NCBI GenBank assembly: GCA_028819945.1
Contig: JAPPKQ010000393.1
Coordinates: 1 to 14,518 of the forward strand
DNA from: a bacterium
Lineage (GTDB): Bacteria; Actinomycetota; Acidimicrobiia; Acidimicrobiales; CATQHL01
Reading direction: 5' to 3'
Length of the DNA: 14,518 nucleotides
Made by a program: the position numbers and the translations under genes. Below are positions 1-5,521 of the stretch, piece by piece; position 1 is the first letter of the stretch, and every line of letters begins with the position of its first letter. Under the pieces are notes generated by a model. It was given only the letters and a program-made list of their open reading frames with translations. It had not been told where the DNA came from and did no database searches.

Positions 1-23
1 GCGCCGGCAGCGGCGCGGCCTGA
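1..23 (+). CDS. possible 3' end of an upstream gene
   Basis: A frame open from the window edge reads AGSGAA and stops at TGA 21-23, four bases before the GTG start of fabD. The tight spacing fits the last codons of an upstream gene in the same operon. Six residues are too few to identify it, and chance openness in GC-rich DNA cannot be excluded. Confidence 0.2.
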
Positions 24-27
24 GCCC

Positions 28-1194
28 GTGATCACCTTCACCTACCCCGGTCAGGGCTCGCAGGCGCCGGGCATGGGGGCCGCCTGGGTGGACGAGCCGT
101 CGTGGGAACTCGTCGAGGAGGCCAGCGAGGCAACCGGCCGCGACGTCGCGCTGCTCCTGCTGGAGGCGGACGCCGAGGAGCTGCGCCAGACCCGCAACTC
201 CCAGCTCGCCACGTTCGTGATGAGCATGCTCGCGCTCGACTCCGTCGCCAGGGTGGGTCTGCTGCCCAACGCCCACGCCGGGCACAGTCTCGGGGAGTAC
301 AGCGCCCTGGTGGCCTCGGGCGTTCTGGACTTCGCCGAAGCGGCCCACCTGGTCGCAGAGCGCGGCGAGGCCATGCAGATCGCCTCCGAGGAGCAGGAGG
401 GCACCATGGCCGCCGTCCTGGGACTCGCCGACGGCGACGTGGAAGCGGCCTGCGACGAAGCCGGACCGAACGTCTGGGTCGCCAACTTCAACTCCCCCGG
501 CCAAGTGGTGATCGCCGGCTCGCCGGCCGGCCTGGCCGCCGCCGCCGCCGAGGCCCGCGAGCGCGGCGCCAAGCGGGTGATGCAGTTGCAGGTGGGCGGC
601 GCGTTCCACACGCCCTTCATGGCCTCGGCCTACGAGCGTCTCACGAAGGCTCTCGCCAAGGCGGAGTTCCACGATCCCGATGCCCCCGTCTACGCCAACG
701 TCGACGCCACCCCCTACGACAACGCCAGACCGTGGCCGGTGCTGCTGGCCCGCCAGCTCACCAGCCCGGTCCGCTGGCACCAGACGATCCGGCGGCTGGC
801 CGACGCGGGTTGCGACACCTTCCTGGAACTCGGCCCCGGCAACGCCCTCAGCGGTATGGCCAAACGCATCGAACGCGGCGCGACCACGCTGAGCGTGCGC
901 ACGCCCACCGACATCGACCCGCTGCTGGAGTCGATCGGCGCCGGGGAGGCGGCGCTCGCCGACGGCGAGGCCCTCTATGCGCACGAGCGGCTCGTCGTCG
1001 CCACCGCCGCAGGAGTGTTCAGGCCGGCCGAACCCGACTGCAGGGGTGATCACATCGCCGCGGGTGCGGTGCTCGGCGAGGTGAGCGGTGAGCCGGTGCG
1101 CTCGCCGTTCAGCGGCGTTGTGATGGACTATCTGGCCGTGGATGGCGAGCGGGTCGTCACCAGCCAGCCGATCGCCTGGCTGCGGATCGAGTGA
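28..1194 (+). CDS. fabD: malonyl-CoA:ACP transacylase with BCCP-like C-terminal domain
   Basis: FabD moves the malonyl group from CoA to acyl carrier protein, supplying extender units to cytosolic type II fatty-acid synthase. The 388-residue product starts at GTG. It has the N-terminal PGQGSQ motif (residues 7-12), the nucleophile elbow GHSLGEY with Ser87, Arg112 in the RGEAMQ region, His194 in GGAFHTPFM, the QLTSPVRW segment and the LELGPGNALSGM segment (267-277). The catalytic domain ends near residue 295, the usual family length of about 310. The extra ~65 residues (about 323-388) resemble a biotinyl/lipoyl barrel: AAGVFRP, then GDHIAAGAVLGEV, then SPFSGVVMDYLAVDGE and SQPIAWL. The lysine-bearing EAMKM hairpin of BCCP is replaced by a short SGEPV turn, so biotinylation is not expected. 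There is no clear Shine-Dalgarno sequence. It is first in the fab cluster, 55 bases before fabH. Catalytic assignment is secure; the role of the extra domain is unknown. Confidence 0.97.
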   Translation: MITFTYPGQGSQAPGMGAAWVDEPSWELVEEASEATGRDVALLLLEADAEELRQTRNSQLATFVMSMLALDSVARVGLLPNAHAGHSLGEYSALVASGVLDFAEAAHLVAERGEAMQIASEEQEGTMAAVLGLADGDVEAACDEAGPNVWVANFNSPGQVVIAGSPAGLAAAAAEARERGAKRVMQLQVGGAFHTPFMASAYERLTKALAKAEFHDPDAPVYANVDATPYDNARPWPVLLARQLTSPVRWHQTIRRLADAGCDTFLELGPGNALSGMAKRIERGATTLSVRTPTDIDPLLESIGAGEAALADGEALYAHERLVVATAAGVFRPAEPDCRGDHIAAGAVLGEVSGEPVRSPFSGVVMDYLAVDGERVVTSQPIAWLRIE

Positions 1195-1249
1195 TGGGGG
1201 CCCCACGGACCCACGGCGGGATGCGACCCACCCCCGGGCGGGGGCGCCG

Positions 1250-2182
1250 ATGAACCGGGGAAGCCGCGTGACCGGCTACGGCACGGCCCTGCCCGAGCGC
1301 GTCATCACCAATCACGACCTGGCCCAGATTCTCGACACCAGCGACGCCTGGATCACCGAGCGCACCGGCATCAAGGAGCGCCGCATCGGCGGCACGACCC
1401 GCGCCCTGGGCATCGAGGCGGCACAGCTGGCCATGGACATGGCCGGTGTGACCGGCGCCGACCTCGACGGCGTGATCCTCGCCACGACGACTCCCGATCG
1501 CGTGATCCCGGCGACCGCCAGTTCCCTGCAACTGGCTATCGGGGCCCGCTGCGGCGCGTTCGACCTGAACGCGGCCTGCTCGGGGTTCGTGTACGGGCTG
1601 AACGTGGCGCACGGGCTCATCCTGGCGGGCGCCGAGAGAGTCCTGCTGGTGGGCTCGGAGACTCTCAGCAGGTTCGTGGACTGGGAGGACCGTGGCACCG
1701 CCGTGCTGTTCGGCGACGGTGCCGGCGCCGTCGTGCTCTCAGCCGTCTCGGGCGACGACAACGCCCTGCTGGGTTGGGCGCTGGACTGCAACGGCACCCT
1801 GGAGAAGTCGCTCTACTGCGACTTCGGCGGCTTCATCCACATGGACGGCCGGGAGGTGTTCCGCCAGGCGGTGCGGATCATGGTCTCCACCTGCGAGAAC
1901 GCCCTTGAGGCCGCCGGCCTCGGCACCGACGAAGTGGACCTGGTGATCCCCCATCAGGCCAACATCCGCATCATCCAGAGCGCCTGCCAGAAGCTGGGCC
2001 TGTCCGAGGACAGAACCGTGGAGGTGCTCAGCTGGACCGGCAACACCTCCTCCGCATCGATCCCGCTGGCGCTCGCCGATGCCGCCGACAGTGGTCGGCT
2101 CGGCGAGGGAGACATCGCCCTGCTGGTGGGATTCGGCGCCGGCATGACCTCGGCGAGCGCGCTGTTGCGCTGGGACCTGTGA
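1250..2182 (+). CDS. fabH: beta-ketoacyl-ACP synthase III
   Basis: KASIII condenses an acyl-CoA primer with malonyl-ACP to start fatty-acid chains. The 310-residue protein begins at ATG 1250 with MNRGSRVTGYGTALPERVITN, the normal FabH N-terminus. An in-frame extension back to 1142 overlaps fabD and has no family similarity, so it is left out. The Cys-His-Asn triad is visible: Cys110 in NAACSGF, His235 in PHQAN and Asn265 in GNTSSASIP. SDAWITERTGIKERR (31-45) and the C-terminal GFGAGMTSASALLRW are also typical. The length matches the family (about 317). Its stop overlaps the fabG start as GTGA, implying coupled translation. Whether it prefers acetyl-CoA or branched primers cannot be read from the sequence. 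Confidence 0.97.
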   Translation: MNRGSRVTGYGTALPERVITNHDLAQILDTSDAWITERTGIKERRIGGTTRALGIEAAQLAMDMAGVTGADLDGVILATTTPDRVIPATASSLQLAIGARCGAFDLNAACSGFVYGLNVAHGLILAGAERVLLVGSETLSRFVDWEDRGTAVLFGDGAGAVVLSAVSGDDNALLGWALDCNGTLEKSLYCDFGGFIHMDGREVFRQAVRIMVSTCENALEAAGLGTDEVDLVIPHQANIRIIQSACQKLGLSEDRTVEVLSWTGNTSSASIPLALADAADSGRLGEGDIALLVGFGAGMTSASALLRWDL

Positions 2183-2907
2183 ACGCCGCCGGCGACAGCC
2201 GGGTGGCGCTGGTGACCGGCGGGGCGCGGGGAATCGGCCTGGCGTGCGCCCTGGCGCTGCGCGACGCCGGCCACCGCGTCGCCGTGACCTACCGATCCAG
2301 CCCGCCCGAGGTCGCCTCCGAAGCCGGCCTGCTGGCCGTGCGCTGCGACGTGACCGACACCGCCGACGTCGAGGCCGCCTTCGCGACGGTCGAGGCGGCC
2401 CTCGGGCCGGTGGAGATCCTGGTCTCCAACGCCGGGATCACCCGGGACGGCCTCCTGCTGCGCATGGGCGAGGAGGACTTCGCCGCCGTCCTGGACACCA
2501 ACCTCACCGGCGGTTACCGGGTGGTGCGGCGCGGCGTGCGCTCGATGATGCGTTCCCGCTGGGGCCGCGTGATCCTGGTCTCCTCGGTGGTGGGCCTCGG
2601 AGGCCAGGCGGGCCAGGCCAACTACGCGGCCTCCAAAGCCGGTCTCGTGGGGCTCGCCCGCTCGGTTGCCAAGGAGTTCGCCGGGCGCAACGTGACGGTC
2701 AATGTCGTGGCTCCCGGCCCCATCGAGACCGATATGATCGACGCGCTGAGCGACAAGCGGCAGGCGGAGATCCGCTCGGCGGTCCCGCTCGGACGCTTCG
2801 GCTCGACGGCCGAGGTGGCGGCGACCGTATGCTTTCTGGTCTCACCCGAGGCCGGATACATCACCGGGGCCGTCATCCCCGTGGACGGCGGCCTGAGCAT
2901 GAGTTGA
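2179..2907 (+). CDS. fabG: 3-oxoacyl-ACP reductase
   Basis: FabG performs the NADPH-dependent first reduction of the elongation cycle. The 242-residue short-chain dehydrogenase has the Rossmann glycine motif TGGARGIG (13-20), the NAG motif with Asn84, structural Asn108, and the catalytic Ser136 (SSVVG), Tyr149 and Lys153 (YAASK). The PG(P)IETDM segment and the VDGGLSMS C-terminus are classic for FabG. The GTG start overlaps the fabH stop by four bases. The next in-frame GTG (about 2203) would remove part of the first strand and is less likely. Position between fabH and acpP supports FabG over other dehydrogenases of the family. Confidence 0.96.
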   Translation: MNAAGDSRVALVTGGARGIGLACALALRDAGHRVAVTYRSSPPEVASEAGLLAVRCDVTDTADVEAAFATVEAALGPVEILVSNAGITRDGLLLRMGEEDFAAVLDTNLTGGYRVVRRGVRSMMRSRWGRVILVSSVVGLGGQAGQANYAASKAGLVGLARSVAKEFAGRNVTVNVVAPGPIETDMIDALSDKRQAEIRSAVPLGRFGSTAEVAATVCFLVSPEAGYITGAVIPVDGGLSMS

Positions 2908-2919
2908 CCCCGAGACGAC

Positions 2920-2926
2920 GGAGTGA
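2920..2926 (+). promoter_or_regulatory. ribosome binding site deciding the acpP start
   Basis: GGAGTGA is a close match to the 16S rRNA anti-Shine-Dalgarno complement and lies five bases before GTG 2932. It overlaps the alternative upstream GTG at 2923, so the downstream GTG is the better start. Confidence 0.55.
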
Positions 2927-2931
2927 ATGCA

Positions 2932-3171
2932 GTGAGCAACGACCATTTCGAACGATTCCAGCGCTGTGCGGTCGAGGTGCTGTCCGTCGACGCGGAACAG
3001 GTGACCCTGGAGGCCAGATTCGCCGACGACCTCGACGCCGACAGCCTCGACCTCGTGGAGCTGGTGATGGCGCTCGAGGAGGAGTTCGACGTGACCGTGG
3101 AGGAAGAGGAGCTCGAGGACATCGAGACCGTGGGCGCCGCCTTCACGATGATCGAAGCCAAATTGGGATGA
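2932..3171 (+). CDS. acpP: acyl carrier protein
   Basis: ACP carries growing acyl chains on a 4'-phosphopantetheine arm. The 79-residue acidic product begins MSNDHFERFQ and has the carrier motif DADSLDLVEL, with Ser38 the predicted attachment site, followed by the acidic helix EEEFDVTVEEEELEDIETVG. GTG 2932 is chosen because of the GGAGTGA upstream; starting at GTG 2923 would add three residues (MNA). Length is standard (77-80). The gene lies between fabG and fabF, and its TGA overlaps the fabF ATG as ATGA. Confidence 0.96.
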   Translation: MSNDHFERFQRCAVEVLSVDAEQVTLEARFADDLDADSLDLVELVMALEEEFDVTVEEEELEDIETVGAAFTMIEAKLG

Positions 3172-4349
3172 GCCGCCGCCGGGTGGTCGTCACCGGCCTC
3201 GGCGTCATGGCGGCCTGCGGGATCGGGCAGGAGGATTTCTTCTCGGGTCTGTTGAGCGAACCTCCGAAAGGCCTGCGCACGGTGGCGGGTTTCGACCCGG
3301 CGCCGCACTTCGCCAACGCCAAGGAGATGCGCCGTCACGACCGGTTCACCCAGTTCGCCCTGGCCTGCGCGGCGGAGGCGCTGGAGCAGGCCGGCGACCT
3401 GGAGCCGGACCCCGACCGGGTGGGCGTGTGGATCGGGACCGGCGTGGGCGGACTCATGAGCATCGAGACGTGCATGCTGGCGCACTTCGTGAAGGGCCCC
3501 AAACGAGTGTCACCCTTCCTCATCCCCATGATGATGGCCAACGCCGCGGCCGCCGCCGTCTCCATGCGCTACGGCTACCAGGGGCCCTGCGAGTCGACCT
3601 CCACGGCCTGCGCCTCCGCCACGCAGTCCATCGGCAACGCCGCCGAGCTGATCCGCCACGGCCGCTGCGACGTGATGCTGGCCGGGGGCTCGGAGTGTTC
3701 GAGCTCCCCGACCGGCCTGCAGGGCTTCGCCAACATGACGGCGCTGTCCCGGGTGGGCATCTCCCGCCCGTTCGATCTCGAGCGCGACGGCTTCATGCAC
3801 GCCGAGGGGTGCGGGGTGCTGGTGCTGGAGGAGTTGGAACACGCCCGGGCGCGCGGCGCCGAGATAATCGCCGAGGTCGCGGGCTACGCCAGCACGGCCG
3901 ATGCGTACCACATCACCGCACCGTCCCCCGGCGGGGCGGGCGCGGTGGCCTGCATGGAGCGGGCGCTGGACGACGCCGGCCTAGCACCGTCCGACATCGT
4001 CCACATCAACGCCCACGGCACTTCGACGCCTCTCAATGACGCCAGCGAGGCCGAGGCCATCCACAAGGTGTTCGGCTCCCCCGGGCCGCTGGTGACCTCC
4101 ACGAAGGGCGTCACCGGCCACGCGCTCGGAGCGGCCGGTGCCATCGAGGCGGCCGCCGTGGTGATGTCCATCCAGCGCGGCGTACTGCCCCCGACAGCGC
4201 GCTACGAGACCCCCGACCCGGACATGGCGCCGATCCGCATCCTTGCGCCGGATCCCTGCGAGTGGGAGCCCGGACCCAGCATCTCCAACTCCTTCGGCTT
4301 CGGCGGCCACAACGGCTGCCTGGTCATCAGCCCACCGCCCGCGGCCTAG
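3168..4349 (+). CDS. fabF: beta-ketoacyl-ACP synthase II
   Basis: KASII condenses acyl-ACP with malonyl-ACP during elongation. The protein has 393 residues, slightly shorter than the usual ~412. It starts MSRRRVVVTGLGVMAACG and has catalytic Cys148 in TACASA, His283 in NAHGTSTPLND, Lys313 and His318 in STKGVTGHALGAAGA, and the C-terminal NSFGFGGHN loop (374-382). The ATG overlaps the acpP stop. An open frame continues upstream to 2244, but that part is an out-of-frame shadow of fabG and acpP. The last part of the gene, with its TAG stop, is repeated directly downstream. It is the last gene of the operon and converges on fabZ. FabB is the alternative name, but the acpP-fabF order favours FabF. 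Confidence 0.96.
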   Translation: MSRRRVVVTGLGVMAACGIGQEDFFSGLLSEPPKGLRTVAGFDPAPHFANAKEMRRHDRFTQFALACAAEALEQAGDLEPDPDRVGVWIGTGVGGLMSIETCMLAHFVKGPKRVSPFLIPMMMANAAAAAVSMRYGYQGPCESTSTACASATQSIGNAAELIRHGRCDVMLAGGSECSSSPTGLQGFANMTALSRVGISRPFDLERDGFMHAEGCGVLVLEELEHARARGAEIIAEVAGYASTADAYHITAPSPGGAGAVACMERALDDAGLAPSDIVHINAHGTSTPLNDASEAEAIHKVFGSPGPLVTSTKGVTGHALGAAGAIEAAAVVMSIQRGVLPPTARYETPDPDMAPIRILAPDPCEWEPGPSISNSFGFGGHNGCLVISPPPAA

Positions 4350-4459
4350 CCCCGGCAGGACCGGGTCCCAGCATCTCCCCGAACCCTCGGGCTTCGGCGG
4401 CCACAACGGCTGCCTGGTCATCAGCCCACCGCCCGCGGCCTAGCCCCGGCAGGACCGGG
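4275..4459 (+). repeat. tandem duplication of the fabF 3' end
   Basis: Copy 1 (4275-4366) covers the end of fabF, its TAG stop and about 17 bases beyond. Copy 2 (4367-4459) follows with no spacer. Bases 4296-4365 and 4390-4459 are identical over 70 bases. The leading parts share CCCAGCATCTCC but differ over about 10 bases with a 2-base length change. Copy 2 still encodes GFGGHNGCLVISPPPAA and stop, but in another frame (offset 94) and with no start of its own. Copy 1 keeps the family motif NSFGFGGHN, so it is the working end. Each copy ends in CCCGG-CAGGA-CCGGG, a 5-bp hairpin with no T-run, which is at best a weak terminator. Confidence 0.9.
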
Positions 4460-4466
4460 AATCCGG

Positions 4467-4901
4467 TCAGACGGGCACGGCCACGAACATCAACTCGCAG
4501 CTGCAGGCGAGCTTTCCGTCCACCGACGCCTCCCCTGCCGCACGCCCGGCGCGTGCCGACAGCCGCAACACCTCCACCTGGAGGTCCAGCCGCTCACCGG
4601 GCAGCACCTGGCGGCGGAAGCGGGCCCCGTCGATTCCCCCGAACAGCGGGAGCCTGCCGGCCATGCGCTCGTCGTTGAGGACCGCGTAGGCACCGAGCTG
4701 GGCGAGGGCCTCGGTCATGAGGACGCCCGGCAGCGTGGGCCGGTCGGGGAAGTGACCGTCGAAGAATGGTTCGTCGCCGGTGGTGCGCCAGTAGCCCTCG
4801 GCCCGCTCCCCGGGGACCAGGGCGGTGACCTCGTCCAGGAACAGGAAAGGCGGCCTGTGCGGCAGGACCGCTGCGGGCGCCGGCAGCGGCCCGCCGTTCA
4901 C
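4467..4901 (-). CDS. fabZ: 3-hydroxyacyl-ACP dehydratase (FabZ type)
   Basis: FabZ removes water from 3-hydroxyacyl-ACP, the step after FabG in the elongation cycle. The 144-residue hot-dog-fold protein has LPHRPPFLFLDEV near the N-terminus (13-25) and the active-site helix region FFDGHFPDRPTLPGVLMTEA with His50 and Glu64. GGIDGARFRRQVLPGERL (88-105) matches the later family motif. The GTG start overlaps the stop of the peroxiredoxin gene as GTGA, so translation is probably coupled. It lies on the strand opposite the fab operon and converges on it. FabA is less likely given the motif spacing and the absence of its isomerase features. Cys133 and Cys135 near the C-terminus are not family hallmarks. 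Confidence 0.93.
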   Translation of the reverse strand: MNGGPLPAPAAVLPHRPPFLFLDEVTALVPGERAEGYWRTTGDEPFFDGHFPDRPTLPGVLMTEALAQLGAYAVLNDERMAGRLPLFGGIDGARFRRQVLPGERLDLQVEVLRLSARAGRAAGEASVDGKLACSCELMFVAVPV

Positions 4902-5362
4902 TCGGCCTCCTCGAGCGCCGCCAGGATCTCCAGCGGCGTGTCCTTCGGGCTGATCCCGTACCAGGCCTGCTCGATGCGACCCTCGGCGTCGATCAGGAAG
5001 GCCGACCGCGTGGTCCCGATGAAGGTGTTGCCGTACATCTTCTTCTCGCTGCGCGCCCCGTAGGAGGAGGTGGTGGAGTTGTCGGGATCCGAGAGCAGCC
5101 CGAACCCCAGGTCGTGCTTCTCGTCGAAGCGCTTCTGGCGGTTCGGCGGGTCCGCGCTCATGCCGAGGATGGAGACCTCCTCGGGAAGCTGTCCGGCGAT
5201 GTCACGCATGCCGCAGGCCTGCTTGGTTCAACCAGGTGTCATGGCCTTCGGGTAGAAGAACAGCGCCACCCTGCGACCGGCGAAGTCCTCGAGGGACACC
5301 TCCTCGCCGTCCTGGTTCAGCAGCCGGAAATCCGGTGCCGGGTCGCCTGGTTGGAGTCTCAT
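4898..5362 (-). CDS. bcp: Bcp-type peroxiredoxin, candidate selenoprotein (TGA at peroxidatic position)
   Basis: Bcp peroxiredoxins reduce hydrogen peroxide and organic or lipid hydroperoxides in the cytosol. The complete 154-residue frame starts at ATG 5362 (MRLQPGDPAPDFRLLNQDGE) after a good GAGGAG ribosome site. It continues through VALFFYPKAMTPG, an in-frame TGA (5230-5228, codon 45), then TKQACGMRD and the rest of a normal Bcp fold ending in LEILAALEEAE. In ordinary Bcp the residue at TGA is the peroxidatic Cys of PGCT; the resolving Cys five residues later is kept here as Cys50. Nothing else is damaged: the frame is continuous and the length normal. A hairpin resembling a bacterial SECIS follows the TGA. 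I infer selenocysteine insertion. The alternative is a nonsense mutation or base error turning TGC/TGT into TGA. Starting at internal ATG 5209 would give a 103-residue product without the active site. It is upstream of and overlaps fabZ. Confidence 0.85.
5194..5213 (-). promoter_or_regulatory. candidate bacterial SECIS hairpin in bcp
   Basis: In the mRNA, nucleotides 15-34 after the UGA fold as CGGC-AUG, loop CGUGA, CAU, bulged C, GCCG. That is seven Watson-Crick pairs with one bulged base and a five-base loop whose second base is G, followed by U. Bacterial SECIS elements lie just downstream of the UGA inside the coding region, with a small apical loop having a G in its first positions; the E. 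coli fdhF loop also has GU and its stem has a bulge. A weaker competing stem (GCA-GCC / GGC-UGC around a UGC loop) overlaps it. The fold was read by eye, without an energy calculation. Confidence 0.55.
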
Positions 5363-5367
5363 AACGG

Positions 5368-5373
5368 CTCCTC
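5368..5373 (-). promoter_or_regulatory. ribosome binding site of bcp
   Basis: GAGGAG lies five bases upstream of ATG 5362 on the - strand. It supports the full-length start of the peroxiredoxin over the internal ATG at 5209, which lies inside the candidate SECIS. Confidence 0.6.
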
Positions 5374-5397
5374 GTTCGTGCAACTATTCGAGGCGCA

Positions 5398-5425
5398 ATC
5401 CTAGAGGGGCTCGGGTGCTGAACTC
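5398..5425 (-). promoter_or_regulatory. possible promoter for bcp-fabZ
   Basis: A -10-like TAGGAT (5403-5398, read on the - strand) sits 35 bases before the bcp ATG. A poor -35 candidate, GAGTTC (5425-5420), lies 16 bases further upstream. The -10 is close to the actinobacterial consensus; the -35 is weak. The 159-base gap between the divergent bcp and solute-binding genes must hold promoters for both, but I find no convincing one for the + strand gene. Confidence 0.25.
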
Positions 5426-5521
5426 GCCCGCGAACCGCCCACCTGCGAACTCTTCGACGCCACCCGGATAGCCTTTCCGCCTGCCAACAGGTACGAAAAC
5501 AATCGAAAAGGACGTGACCTG

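Noticed and set aside
2244..3167. In-frame upstream extension of fabF by more than 300 codons
   Set aside because: It is an Arg-rich shadow of fabG and acpP. The FabF N-terminus begins precisely at the ATG overlapping the acpP stop.
4351..4365. Intrinsic terminator after fabF
   Set aside because: The hairpin CCCGG-CAGGA-CCGGG has only five pairs and no T-run. It is noted within the repeat but not called as a terminator.
4243..4443. Separate small + strand gene ending in the second copy of the fabF tail
   Set aside because: Its first part is out of frame inside fabF and its end is only the duplicated tail, with no start or ribosome site of its own.
4898..5209. Short peroxiredoxin starting at internal ATG 5209
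   Set aside because: It would lack the peroxidatic and resolving positions, and the ATG has no ribosome site. Clear Bcp sequence and a good ribosome site lie upstream across the TGA.
5228..5230. Reassignment of TGA to an amino acid throughout the genome
   Set aside because: TGA ends most genes in this window at the expected family C-termini, so only this codon appears to be recoded.
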